Source: Amorphophallus konjac
Taxonomy: Eukaryota > Streptophyta > Magnoliopsida > Alismatales > Araceae
NCBI GenBank assembly: GCA_022559845.1
Contig: CM040125.1
Coordinates: 198,750,102 to 198,814,101, forward strand
Direction: 5' to 3'
Length of the DNA stretch: 64,000 nucleotides
Shown here in pieces: positions 22,489-33,975 of this stretch (positions within the stretch are counted from its first letter, which is position 1; the number at the start of each line of letters is the position of its first letter). A program made the position numbers and the translations under genes. Under the pieces are notes generated by a model. The model had not been told where the DNA came from, made no database searches, and saw nothing but the letters and a program-made list of their open reading frames with translations.

Positions 22489-23999
22489 ATGGCCAACCCG
22501 CGAGATACCATCTCGGGAGACCTTCACGCCATGCACGAGGCGATCATGCCCCTCGTCTCCCGGATGGGCCAATCCGAGGCCACCTTTAAGAGTTTCTCGG
22601 ACCGCATAGTTTAATGCCATGGAGGAACAGATGGAGTCATCTGACAGATCCGTACAAGGTCTGGTCGGACGGTTGGATAGGATGTCACACGGAGACCCTC
22701 CTATAGTGGCCCAAGGCCCACCCACACCCGCTCAGGCGGCTGCCCAAGGCCAAGCCATTCCCATAGCCCAGGCCCAGCCCGTCCATGTGGCCCATGACCC
22801 ACCCGCACATGCTCCTCAGCCACCACAGGCTCCTCCACCCGCCCCTCCTCGAGTCCCCGAACTACCGCGCCGTGACCTTGGTCTCGAGGACTATGGGTCC
22901 GATAACGCCTATGCGGGGTATGGTCAACGCCGTCGTGGCCTCCAGCCACAGAGAGATGAGGAGGACGACAGGGTCCTTAGGACTGTGCGAGCGGACCCTC
23001 CCATTTTTTACGGGTCTTTGGATCCGAAAGTCTATTTAGATTGGGAGTTCTGTATGGACCGATACTTCGATTGGTATGATATGTCGAAGCGTCGAAGGAT
23101 CCGATTCGCCACCATGAAGCTCATGGGACAGGCACAAACCTATTGGAAGAATGTAGAGAGCCTGTTATTTCAGCGGCTAGAGCCCCCGATTGACACATGG
23201 GGCGAAATGAAGCTTAAGCTTCGGCAAAAGTACCTTCCTCCCACGTACCGTCGGTGACTCATCGATAGGTGGCAAAGTCTTAGCCAGGGAGACCGATCCG
23301 TCTCCAAATACATTGCTGAATTTGATGAGTACTTTCTACGATGTGGTGTCACGGAGGAGAGTACCATGCCCGTTTCCCACTTTCGACGTGGTTTGCGGCC
23401 CCACTATCAGTATGAGCTTTTCCGCCGCAATGCCAAGACGTTGGAAGAAGCATATCAAGTTGCTCTCGAGTTGGATCAATTTGAGGGAGAGTTCGAGCCT
23501 AGCCATCGGTCGGGTCCCACCCCTCTTCGTAGCACCGAGCCCCGCCACTATTTAGGTCCACCTCAGCGGGCCCCCATGGCTTGATCTCAGGAGCCCACCC
23601 GTCAGGAGCATTTCGCTGCACGGCCTCATCCTCCCCCACCCCGGGATCTACCTCCATCCCAACCCCCGGCACCCATTTCCCACCCTCAGGCACCAGCACC
23701 CCCACCCCTATTGCCCACGGCACCTACAGCTCCGCCCCTATTGCCTACACCCCCTGTCCGTCGGGAGGATAAGGGTAAGGGCCCTCTCATCGGAGAGAGT
23801 AGTAGGTCCCATCTACAGTGTTTCCATTGTCATGGGTTTGGCCACTTAGCCAACTAATGTCCCACTCATACCACACTAGCCCTAGGGGTTGGAGAACCCT
23901 CGCCTTCTGGGCTTGTGATTGTCGACTATGAGGCCGATCCGGAACTCGCCGATGAGTATGAAGCTCGAGAGTCTATCGATGCTCAGGATGCGACCACTT
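22489..23999 (+). pseudogene. Gag of the gag-only gypsy element, decayed
   Basis: The first in-context ATG is at 22489 (MANPRDTISG). A frameshift near 22610 moves the frame to that of 22619. A proline- and alanine-rich stretch follows, then a Ty3/gypsy capsid domain (PKVYLDWEFCMDRYFDWY, later RQKYLPPTYRR). Downstream is a second proline-rich region, and then a CCHC-type knuckle (CFHCHGFGHLAN) near 23821-23861. In-frame stops are TGA at 23255, TGA at 23582 and TAA within the knuckle near 23857. Each is one C-to-T change from a sense codon. It is chromovirus-like in capsid sequence. Gag forms the particle in which reverse transcription occurs; this copy is not translatable in full. Confidence 0.85.
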
Positions 24000-24496
24000 A
24001 GTGGGGTTGATGTTACCACCACCTTAAGTCTAGGGTCATGCATGAGTCAGTGTGTTTCTTCTTTGTGTGGTTTATTTGTGTGGCTTGTTTGTGTGGTTTG
24101 CATACGTGTGTTAGTGCATGGTGAGTCTGCATGTGTCTTGTGCAAGCTCATTGTCGGTCTCTTATGAGTGAGAGGCGAGTGGACTCGCTCGATGAGTATG
24201 AGATCAGTTCTACATCTATGTCCCAGATCTAGTCACCTACAGGGACCCAGCGGTGATTCCTAGTGAGTCTTCGAGCCGCCTCCTTCCCCTTGAGAGTGAC
24301 CCCACCCCGGAGTGTTCCATCACTAGCCGCTTCCATAGCAGCATGCACATATCGAGTATATACGGAATGAGCAGGTGACGATCACTTGGGGTGGAGCGTA
24401 CCCGCGCTACTTGGTACGGTGACGGATCCGCCGGAGCTACTCGAGCAGTCACCCACTTTACTCGACGGGGTCGAGTTCTTCCCACCCGGGGAGAAT
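24000..24496 (+). other. Non-coding 3' interior and purine tract of the gag-only element
   Basis: No pol coding potential. The last bases, CGGGGAGAAT (24487-24496), form the purine tract abutting the LTR start TGATGGGGAC. The minus-strand copy at 50.37-50.78 kb matches this segment, including the tract. Confidence 0.7.
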
Positions 24497-26598
24497 TGAT
24501 GGGGACATCGAAGCAAGACCACTCATATTTTGTTCGCATTTATGTCCTTTTATATTTGTATGTATACCCTTGTGTTATATGGGTACACAATTGTGAGTCT
24601 TACTGGGTCTTTTTGTAAAATGCCAGTAGGACCTGCTAGGGGGCCCCCAGCCCTTCCCCATTGGGCCACCTAAGCTATGTGGCGCAGGTCAACCATCCTA
24701 GGTGGCCATCTAGAAGGTTTGAATGTCAATTGACACATGGGGGACAAGGTGGACAAAAAGTCCACATTCTACACCTCTTGGTCAAGGGGGCGCCCCCCCC
24801 CCATTAGAATTAATTAAGAATTTCTTTCTTTTATTTTGTTTGAACTAAATATGATGTCCCTTATTTGCCCCTCCAAACCCTAGATCTGGGGGCATAATTG
24901 GTCCTTTTCCATTTATTATATAAGCCATGTATTTCTATTATTTGTGAATTAGTGAAGAGAAGAAATTGTTGAGTGCAACAAGCTAGCTGCGCCCCCCTCT
25001 CTCTCCCCTGGTGTTTCTCCTTCCCCCCTCTGCATCTCAGGGTTTAGAACCCTTCTACCTTGCCCCCCCACCTCTGATTTCATCCGGTGCCGCCGCCGCC
25101 ACTGTTCGTGCTGCCATCGAGCCGCCACGAGCCACCGTCGGAAGTTCTGTCTATGTTCTATCTTGCTGGACAGAATGCCACTCCAAGAATTTTAGCTCCC
25201 AATTGTATCATCTTATGGAGCTGATATTTTCAGGGTACGTTCTAGGGTTCATCATAACCCTCCAGAAAAATTGACACAAAATTATAGCCCTGTTTTATAA
25301 TTTTCCATTTTCGTGCATCTCCACCCACCAGTTCTGCCTTTTGTTCAGATCCAGTCACAGCCACCCTGAGTTTCAGCTTCTTGCTCCCCTTTGTGATTTT
25401 TCCTGGAACCTCCAATTTTACTGGAGGTTCTTTCCACCATTCCCTCCATCTATAAATTTTTGTCAAATTTTGTAAGGCCTATACCCATTTTTCAAAAATT
25501 GTGTCCTTCCCCCAAGATCTGTTCAGTCCCGGGTGTCCAGATCTGACCACCCAGTGCCATAAAATCGTTTTCAGCACCCAAACCTCCACCACATCCTCCA
25601 TAAAAAATATCACAGTCTTCCTCTTTCATTTTTCTACAACTTTCATGAAGAACATGAGGTCTGAATCTAAGATCTATCCCACGGTCAACGATAGTTCTCA
25701 AGAAACTTCCCTACTGTCGTGAGATTTCAGGCCCTATCCAACAGCAACTTCAAAAATCAAATAAGACCAGATCCGTGTAGATCCAATTAATCTCTCTAGC
25801 CCTAGATCGAAGTACTTCGAAAGAGCTTTCCAACGATACCTTCTGTGCTTCGATCTGGCGTCAGGAGTGATCGCAGCAGCTGATCTCGTCGGAACACGCG
25901 CCTGAAAATAGAAGCAGCAGATCCGTGGGCACCCTTTCTGACCGGTGGTGTTCGGAGCTGCCCGGCCTCCGACCAGCATTCCCGCCTGGCCACCGTCCTG
26001 GGAGGCACGCCTCCAAGTGTCAGCATCACAGCGGGACCCACCTCATCAGTCTCGGAGGATTCAGCGGCACGTGGGCCCCACAGACCCGTAGAACACGCCG
26101 TCCGAGCCGCGCCGACGGGGTGATCAAGTGCAGCCCGTCAACCCGAGATCGGTCCTCCTGGGCCCACTTGTGTAGCCCTTTACCTCCCTACGTGGAGTGG
26201 GCGATATTTCATTACTGTAATTTAATTCATTACTATTACCGGGAGTTACCGAATTCGGCCGGGACCGTCTTCCCCACGCCGAGAGCGTGGAGGTATCGTG
26301 TTCGCTACCTTGACTCGGCATTTTGCTTTATTCATATGTGCTTTATACGCCGCTACTAGAGAGCATGTGTTAGGGCTATTAGCTCGATATATTATTATTC
26401 ACCGCGGCTGCGAGAGAGAGCGAGACCGTCCCGTGACCCGATCCGGGCATACAATTATGAGTTGACCACCCTAGCTCTTGCCAGTTTCTCAACCGTGCAC
26501 GTTCGACGCTTCCCTCGATAAGGGACGATTGCGAGTTTGCATAGAGTCTAAGGATTGCATATCCATTTGGAGTCGAGTCGCGTGTCCATCCCGCATCA
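24497..26598 (+). repeat. 3' LTR of the gag-only element (2102 bp)
   Basis: Starts TGATGGGGACATC and ends GATGGACAC-complement ...CCCGCATCA, so the termini are inverted (TGATG/CATCA). A TATA box (TATATAA, about 24917-24923) lies in U3. CTACAACTTTCATGAAG at 25634 is shared with other LTRs. The 144-codon ORFs seen in both LTRs show no protein family and are incidental. Confidence 0.85.
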
Positions 26599-27980
26599 GT
26601 GGATCTGGTCTGGGATGTGTTTATTGACCATCCAAAGAGATATAAAACCAACACAAGAGGGTTAGAAACCCTAGTTGATCATTTGGAGCAAAGAGATATG
26701 AAGAGAGGCTAGAGGAGCTCCAAGGAAGAAGAGGTACTATAGCCGTAAACAGTACTCCATGCAGAAGTTCTACATCCAATCCAAGGGATTCAAGCCTACA
26801 TCTGAAGCCCTCAATCTCCAAGGAAGAAGAGAGGCAAGCAAGCTCACAAAGGAGATCAAAAGGAAGATCAAAGCTACATCCAAACCTCTTCATTAACTCA
26901 AGAGAAGATCAAAGCTACATCCAAACCTCTTCATCAACTCAAGGGAAGATCAAAGCTACGACCTGTATCTTCTCCATCAACTCAAAGGGATCAAAGAAAG
27001 ATCAAAGCAACAGATTCAAGATCCAACAATCTCAGACAAGATCTACTTCATTCTAGCATATCTCCATATCTTGTTTGAGCATTTTCATCTTGTTCTATTT
27101 TCATTTCATTCAATCTATTGAAACTGAAGATCGTCCCTACCGGTGGTTAGTAGGAAGGCAATCGGGAGTTCTCCGATCTGCGGTATAGTCGTCCCTGTCG
27201 GCTTTGTGTGTAGGAAGATAGAAAGAGGGTTTTCTCTGTTCTGTGGTTTGGGGCGTGTCCCCGGTCAAGCTGTGAGTCAACAGGGAAGCCTTACCGGGTT
27301 TTGGTGAGGGGTGGACGTAGGTTGCGGGGTTGCAACCGAACCACCTTAAAAATTCCTGTGTTGTGGGTTTTTCATCGTGTGCGATTGCTCTATATCTTCT
27401 ACCCCCATACACAGGTTCGTGTGCTTCCAAACTTGGTTATCTTATTTACACACTCAAGCACTCAGATTTGCACCTTCGGTTTTATCTGTGCTTTAATTGG
27501 GATTAGCACTTTGACTGCATCCCTTGGGCGGCCTGCTGCACCCTTGCACACAGGCGCCAAGGTGAAAGTATTGCCAAGTGTTTCCCTTGCTTAGACTCGC
27601 ATGCGCCTTGGTTGATCACCACTACATTCACACACATATGCACTTTGAGTGATCAACATAGCACACACACACGCACAGTTGTTGCAAGCTATTTCATGCT
27701 CTAGTGTTATGCTTTATGATCCCTGCACTACAAGGCTTGTATCTCTCAAAGATCACAAATGTGCTTAAAGAAGAGTTGACGCTTCATCGCTTGTAATCCA
27801 AGTCTTTTCATTTGAGCCACTCTACTTAATTCCGCTGTGCATTATGCCTAAGTGATTCATTCACTTTATAGGAGTGGTTCATGCTTTTGATAGCTAAGAG
27901 TTTTTAAATAGGCCAAAGCTTTTGAGCGGATCTATTCAACCCCCCCATCTAGATCCGTTTGCACCTCGCGGGACCCAACA
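26599..27980 (+). repeat. Sirevirus-type LTR (family A), 5' truncated
   Basis: Contains a TATA box (TATAAAA, 26641), short tandem repeats built on GAAGATCAAAGCTAC (about 26860-26960), and the block GGGGTGGACGTAGG...CCGAACCACCTTAAAAAT (27305-27357). A C-run about 30 bases before the terminal ...GGACCCAACA at 27980 completes the pattern. No primer site follows; the next bases are pol of a different Sirevirus copy. The missing 5' part was probably displaced by the gag-only element and then deleted. Confidence 0.75.
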
Positions 27981-27985
27981 AGGGG

Positions 27986-28810
27986 GAGTTCGAGATGAGC
28001 TTGATGGGAGAGCTCAACTTCTTCTTGCGATTGAAAATAAAGCAAATGGACGATGGCATTTTTATCAACCAGAAGAAGTATACACAAGAAATCATGATGA
28101 AATTCTAACTTGAGACTACCAAGCCTTTTGCAACACCGATGTCCACCTCACAAAAAATGGAAGAAAAAAAAGGTAACAAAATCGATCAAAAACTTTTTAG
28201 GGGAATGATTGGTTCACCGTTATACTTGACTGCTAGTAGGCCTGATATACACTTTAGCATTTGTCTCTGTGCAAGATACCAATCTTGTCCCAGGGACTCC
28301 CATTTAGCGGCTGTAAAAAGGATCTTCAGGTATTTGAATGGTACTCTTGACCTTGGTTTGTGGTATCCTAGAAATATTTCATTTGATTTACATGCTTTCA
28401 CTGACTCTGATTATGCTAGTTGCAAAATGGATCGAAAAAGCACAAGGGGTCACTGTCAGTTTCTTGGGGGCTGCATGGTTTCATGGGCCTCAAAGAAACA
28501 GCATTGTGTGGCTTTATCAACTGTCGAAGCCGAATATGTGGCTGCCGGTAGTTGTGCGGCTCAAGTGCTTTGGATCCAACATCAATTGCGGGATTTTGGT
28601 TTTTGTTTAAAAAATACTCCCGTAATGTGTGACAACACTTCTGTAATAAACTTGTCCAAAAATCCTGTCCAACATTCCCGCACTAAGCACATAGAAGTTA
28701 GACATCATTTTATAGGAGATCATATAAATAAGCGTGATTTTGAACTTATTTTTGTTGACACAAAACACAAACTTGCTTATATATTTACAAAACCTTTAAA
28801 TTCTGAATAA
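27986..28810 (+). pseudogene. Sirevirus pol fragment: end of RT plus RNase H
   Basis: The frame opens within RT (MGELNFFLRLKIKQ). It has a TAA near 28108, then continues in frame with the conserved copia stretches PLYLTASRPDIHF and HLAAVKRIFRYLNGT. RNase H follows: TDSDYA, STVEAEYVAA, CDNTSVINLSKNP and HSRTKHIEVRHHF. It ends NSE at 28810. The RT catalytic YVDD lies upstream of the breakpoint and is not present. In the family this domain removes the RNA strand during cDNA synthesis. Similarity to the Sirevirus branch (AGSCAAQVLW, HSRTKHIE) is strong by recall, but no database search was run. Confidence 0.9.
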
Positions 28811-30356
28811 TTTTGTTTTCTGAGGAGAGAATTAGGAGTGTGCAGGTTAGATACTTAAATCTTTTGAGCTAAATTATATATACACACTTTTCATATTTTT
28901 CATAAAGAAATTGTTCATACTACTTTATCTTTTGCACATAAGAAGTCCTTTCATGGCCTCCACTTCTTTAAACTTAGCCTTTTGTGCATATAACAGAAAA
29001 TAACAATTTGGTTCTAATACATGCTTTTATCTTTTCGTATCCGCATGTACATAAATGCATGTACTTCATATACGTGTGCATGAATGCCATGATTCACCGG
29101 TATATAAAATGACGTCAATGGAAAGGTGGATTAAGTCCACCTGGAAGGTTTCATTATACATGAGTGTGGTCTTCGGACCTACATACTCTGCCACGTACCG
29201 GTAATCAAATTGCTTGAATATCTCATTTTATCATGCTTGAGTGTATATAAATTACACACCTTTCAGTTTTGATATCTCTTATGACCTTACGCCCTTGCTA
29301 AATAAAATACTTTGACTAGGACATGTTTCAACATGGCACATATTAAGGGGGAGGTTTTTGCTATAACGGTGCATACACCTAGGGGGAGACATCACCATGA
29401 ATAGGCTAATTCATCTCTTACATTCTACGCAATCTCTCACACAACTTGCACGTTTGAGTTAATGATTCTAACTAATAAGGATTTCAATTATTCCACTTAA
29501 GACATTTTAGGGCTCTGGATCCCCTACATAGAAATCACGTGACTTGTGAGGAAAAAGTTGTTAGCCCTGTAAAAAAATTCAATAAGTGTGATTTGACATT
29601 AAGTAAATCAGGAATCCCCCCTGAAACAAAGGAGGAAACTCGCATTAAAAAGTGTCCTATCCATATAATCATAAGTGATGATACCGAGTAACCGGGAAGT
29701 GCCCCTGAAACAAAGGGCATGACTCGTGTCAAAAGGTTAGTCAGCTTGTCATTTAAAAAATAAAAATAATGTTGGGGTTGTGCGAAGCTACCAAAAGTCG
29801 AGCACGTTATATGAAAGTGTAGGGAGGAAAAGTTCCTACTTGTGTTCTTTAGAAAATCTGAAAATCCATACTGTCTAGTTTTCATTGCTCATAATTCACA
29901 TATACATCTAGGGAGTGATTGCACGAATGTACACCTTGAATCAGTCATATTTCATGAGTCTTGCAGTACCACTTCTTGTAAGCACAACCCTTTTACTATT
30001 GCACATGAAACTCATGTTCTCGGTCTATAGGATATTTCTTAACCCGTTCATAGAGAACATGTTTGCTATTTTATAAAATAGTGAGTGCATATGTGCTTGA
30101 CTGCTCATTTCTTGCGTGTCATATGCATCTCATTGAGTTAACTATATATTTTGAGGCTTAACTTCCATACTTTTCTAGTTTTAATAATCCCCTATTTGAC
30201 TCCGATAAAAAGGGGGAGAAATAAGAAATAATGTTTGCATGTCATTTGCATGCAAGTTTGAATGCAGATCATTGTGTTGACACTAACAGTGCTGAATTGT
30301 TAATGCAAATCCTTGTTATTTTTCAATGGTTTTACCTTCGTCAAAAAGGGGGACAT
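28811..30356 (+). other. Sirevirus 3' non-coding region with repeated polypurine tracts
   Basis: No ORF of note and no envelope-like gene. Purine tracts appear at about 29344-29353, 29381-29389, 30208-30220 and 30343-30352; the last sits just before the LTR. Two copies of a hairpin-plus-GTCAAAA motif lie at about 29611-29655 and 29683-29738. Multiple polypurine tracts are a reported Sirevirus trait. Confidence 0.75.
30343..30353 (+). promoter_or_regulatory. Polypurine tract next to the Sirevirus 3' LTR
   Basis: AAAAAGGGGGA lies three bases before the TGTTGTGCCC start of the LTR at 30357 and is the likely plus-strand primer. Confidence 0.85.
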
Positions 30357-32436
30357 TGTTGTGCCCCGGTCTGTTTTGACGAAGATCTAGATTGAACATG
30401 TCTTGAATTCAGTTTTTATGATTTGCATTGATACAGATTTGATCAATGATGGCTTTGAATGAAAACATGGTTGTTTGATCAAATTGTGTGTTGAATGAAT
30501 GGCATGTGGATTTGGTTTGATTTACCTTGATGAATTTCAGGCTCTAAATGAATGATTGGGCATAACTTGCAAAATGCACAATCTTGATTAAGTTTGGTTT
30601 GGACTAACATTGTCGATTGAATTGAATGGATAAAGTAGCCACATGCTTTGTTTGAAGATTGAATGGATGCATTGATTAATCTACATGATATGGATTGACT
30701 TGAGAATCTCATTTGCTTGGGTTGAGATTGAGTTAAATGGCAATCTGTATTGTGCATGTTTGATGTGGAATTGAGTCTCAAATCTTGGAAAGGATGGTAA
30801 GAACATAATTGCAGGTTGTACACCAAGTGGATGAAAAGGCAATGGTTCAAATATGGAAAATACAGGTTTATTGTGAGACTTCACTGAAAACTTGAAGGCC
30901 AATGGTAAGAATGAATGTTCAATTGGATATCAATGTGAATGGATTCAATCTATGTTGAAATCAGGTTTTGAAGAATGTCATTGTGCTCAATCGATTGATT
31001 CTTGATCATTGAATCCATGTATTGTGGTGTTTTATTGAGTTTTATTGAACTTTTCTGCTATCAGGAAAAGTGTCGACCTAATGGGTCGACACTTATTTTC
31101 ACAGCTTCTATCTTGCGTTAAGTGTTAAGAACGCTGGCAAAAAGTGTCGACCTCGTGGGTCGACACTTTCAGGTAAGATCGTTCAATACTGTGAAATCAG
31201 AAGCTCCATGAAAAAGTGTCAACCTCATAAGTCGACACTTTTCACCACGAATGTTATGAATTTCACAGGCCAGAAAATTTGGTAAAAAGTGTCGACTCAA
31301 TGAGTCGACACTTGTACCACGGATTTTGTTTTTATATGTTCTGGCAGAACATTCAAGAAAAAGAGTCGACTCCATGAGTCGACACTTTTTCTGAATGTTT
31401 CGATCAGGATTTCCGGATTTGTTTCGAACCCATTAATAGAAGATTCGATTGCTTGCCTTGTTTACCAGAATAGCCTTAGGGCATCCTTCATCTTTTGTTC
31501 ATGGTTTGTATGGGGCTTGGTGTGGGCTTTTGTGTCATTTTGTCAAGCCATTCTTTGCGTATATATCGCCGCCCCTTCTTCCGATCGAACACAACCAAGA
31601 GCTTCTAACATGTTCATTTTCCTTGCAGGAGAAGAAGGTGGTGTGTACTCTGCTGGAGGAGAAGGGAAGGAACGCCAGAGTCGTCCCCTCACGAGCCCGA
31701 GCCGAGATCGAGAGGCAGCGGCTGCGGTCCTCTTCATCCTTGCTCTGGGCGTTTGAATCTTCAAACACCAGCTCCTCCTTCTCTCGATTTCATCATTCTA
31801 AGCCACACTTCATATACCTCTGGTTTTGGTTGAAAGACTTAGGGGGGATCCATCTTGTTTAATCATACTCTCTGTTCTTAGATGTTGTGCTTAGATTGCT
31901 ATTCTCAGAACTGGGCATTGTATTTTCCATTCTATTTTCATCTTTAGATGACTTTGGAGCTTGCTCCGAGTGTGTGTGGGGTGTCTCGTTGTCGAGCGAG
32001 AACCCACGTGTGTGGGCCGTCGAGCCCATGTGTGGTGGTTGCTGCCGTCGTGCAGCGTTGTTAGTGAAATCCTCTCGAGGTGAGAGGGGTGGACGTAGGA
32101 CGACACTTGGTGCGTCCGAACCACCTTAAAAATCACTGTGCCGTGGTTTGTTTTTCTTGTGGCTGTTGATATGTGCTTTCCGTTCACAATACGAGTGTGA
32201 GGCGGTGAGATAAGAGTTTGCTCAATTGTCCGTTCATTTATTTCTCTCCGAGTGAGTATATTTCTGTGCTGGGAAGTTGTGAGGGCTTGCTCGCTTTAAT
32301 TTCATTCGTTCTAATCAAGCCTTATCTAAGGTTTATTTTCCATATATGTGGTTTGTCTTAATTTAGTAAGAATTTGCCAGAAAGGGTGGGCAACCAATTC
32401 ACCCCCCCTCTCAATTTCCTCCTAACCGGGCCAACA
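30357..32436 (+). repeat. 3' LTR of Sirevirus family B (2080 bp)
   Basis: Starts TGTTGTGCCCCGG and ends CCGGGCCAACA, imperfect terminal inverted repeats. It contains five palindromes (31066-31392), GT-linked hairpins near 31970-32060 and the conserved block GGGGTGGACGTAGG...CCGAACCACCTTAAAAAT (32085-32135). A C-run stands about 30 bases before the end. Confidence 0.88.
31066..31392. repeat. Five palindromes in the Sirevirus LTR
   Basis: Five units of the form AGTGTCGACC-loop-GGTCGACACT, spaced about 60-80 bp apart, each with poly-A/T edges. The centres vary while the GTCGAC cores persist; one unit has a mutated first arm (GTCAACC). Palindromic motifs in Sirevirus LTRs are an established observation. 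Confidence 0.9.
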
Positions 32437-32710
32437 CACAGAGACTCCGAAACACTAGTGCTGAAGTACAGATAGGCTAAGCATGCACTGTCGCACGTAC
32501 TATGAAGCACCAGACACAGGGTATCATACCAGACTGCCACCGGACTCTAGACAGACAACTAGACCTGCTGACACAACGATTCTTGAGTCACAAGACTCGG
32601 GGTCAAGATCGTCACACATCACAGCTTACGCTATTAAACAGCCTAGTCCTTAAGCCAAGGTCACGATAAAACACTGATAAAGGAAATGGCATAGGATCAC
32701 CTAATCCATG
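32437..32710 (-). repeat. Middle piece of the Tekay-like solo LTR
   Basis: Non-coding sequence between the Sirevirus LTR end and the minimal LTR element. Removing the minimal element joins it to 46040 through the CCATG duplication (32706-32710 and 46035-46039). Confidence 0.65.
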
Positions 32711-33664
32711 TGATGGGAATCAAGCAAGCTGCCAGGCCAAAGTTGATCGTGGAAGCTACTGGGCCGAAGATGAATGCGCTACCTTTGGGTAGTGTGACCT
32801 GGAAGAAGGCGCTAGGTGTCCCTAGCGCGATCTCAGCCAGAAACGCAGTTGCTGACGGTCCAACTTTTCGACGCTTGGAACTCCAAAGTCTTCAATGTTT
32901 GCTATTTTTCGTGGTTGTAATCAATGTTCTAGTGTTATTTTGTCTTCCCCTTCCCCTATATATGTATCCCATCTCGTTTGATCAAAAAAGAAGCAATGAA
33001 TCTATGAAAGTTTGAATAAGTGTAGCCATGGCTATCTCCCCCAATCTTTGGAACCCCCTTTCTTCCTCCCCTCTCCGGGTGTGATGCCCAATCTTCTTCT
33101 CCTGATCCTCTCTCTTTTCCCCTTCAATGGGGGACGATCGAAGCTCTAGATGCACCGACTCTGAGACAGGGTCGGGTGTGAGGCCCCATTCGGATCTCCG
33201 TTCTTCCTCCACCGCCGTTCACCTTCCTCCACCGCCGCAAAGGACGCTGCCAAGGCCAAGATGGAGCTCGGTTGCATCGGTCCTGCGATGGGTCCGGGCG
33301 AGAGGCCCCAGTCAAGCCCCATCAATGACCCTAGTTTGCTCCATCACATCCTCTTTATCCCCCATCACCCACCCCCGACCTTCACCAAGTTATCCTAGCT
33401 AGTATTAGGTTAGTTTAATCCCTGTTTAGGGTACCTCATGTGTCTGTTTAGGATCCCTCGTGTAATACCCACCTTCCAATGTGTTTCTCCCCTATGATTC
33501 ATTCCCCCGAAGTCTTCTACGGGCGCCCCAATGTCGAAGTTCGTCATTTTGCCAACTTCTGTGAACGCGCTAGGACGATATAGCGCATTCTTCAAGAAGG
33601 CGCTAGGCGTGTATAGCGCGACCATGGGCATAATGAAGAAGACCCCCACTTTTGTTCCACATCA
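32711..33664 (+). repeat. 5' LTR of the minimal element
   Basis: Contains a TATA box (TATATA, 32957) and four inverted repeats with GCGCTA/TAGCGC arms, two near 32775-32850 and two near 33566-33625. Ends CCACATCA. Confidence 0.92.
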
Positions 33665-33666
33665 AA

Positions 33667-33678
33667 TGGTATCAGAGC
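33667..33678 (+). promoter_or_regulatory. Primer binding site of the minimal element
   Basis: TGGTATCAGAGC, two bases after the LTR end; initiator methionine tRNA type. Confidence 0.93.
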
Positions 33679-33743
33679 TTAGGGAACCAGGATGTTCTCA
33701 CAGACTGGGATCTTGAGCTACGAGGTTCGAGGATGAACCTTCC

Positions 33744-33757
33744 AAAGTGGAGGGGTT
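33744..33757 (+). promoter_or_regulatory. Polypurine tract of the minimal element
   Basis: AAAGTGGAGGGGTT immediately precedes the TGATGGGAAT start of the second LTR. Confidence 0.85.
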
Positions 33758-33975
33758 TGATGGGAATCAAGCAAGCTGCCAAGCCAAAGCTGATCGTGGA
33801 AGCTACTGGGCCGAAGATGAACGCGCTACCTTTGGGTAGTGCGACCTGGAAGAAGGCGCTAGGTGTCCCTAGCGCGATCTCAGCCAGAAATGCAGTTGTT
33901 GACGGTCCAACTTTTCGGCGCTTGGAACTCCAAAGTCTTCAATGTTTGCTGTTTTCCGTGGCTGTAATCAATGCT
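33758..33975 (+). repeat. 3' LTR of the minimal element, first piece
   Basis: Matches the first 218 bp or so of the 5' LTR, including two of the GCGCTA inverted repeats. Ends at the target duplication ATGCT (33971-33975) of the inserted Athila-like element. Confidence 0.92.

Larger units (their letters stand above)
20844..26598 (+). mobile_element. Non-autonomous gag-only Ty3/gypsy element, 5' truncated
   Basis: The truncated 5' LTR (20844-22162) aligns with the second part of the 3' LTR (24497-26598). Between them lie only an initiator-Met primer site, one gag gene and about 0.5 kb of non-coding sequence ending in a purine tract. No protease, RT, RNase H or integrase motif is present in the 2.33-kb interior. 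It would depend on enzymes from another element. It is inserted in the U3 of the Sirevirus-type LTR at 26599. A second copy lies reversed at 48073-50775. Confidence 0.85.
27981..32436 (+). mobile_element. Ty1/copia Sirevirus-type element (family B), 5' half missing
   Basis: Begins abruptly inside reverse transcriptase, then has RNase H, a 1.5-kb non-coding 3' region with several polypurine tracts, and a complete 3' LTR ending CCAACA. The 5' LTR, gag, protease and integrase are absent, lost at the junction with the family A LTR. Its right end abuts the solo-LTR piece at 32437. Confidence 0.85.

Noticed and set aside
24614..26598. Alternative 3' LTR start at TGTAAAATG (24614)
   Set aside because: No purine tract precedes it. 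The start at 24497 has a purine tract and inverted termini TGATG/CATCA, also supported by the second copy.
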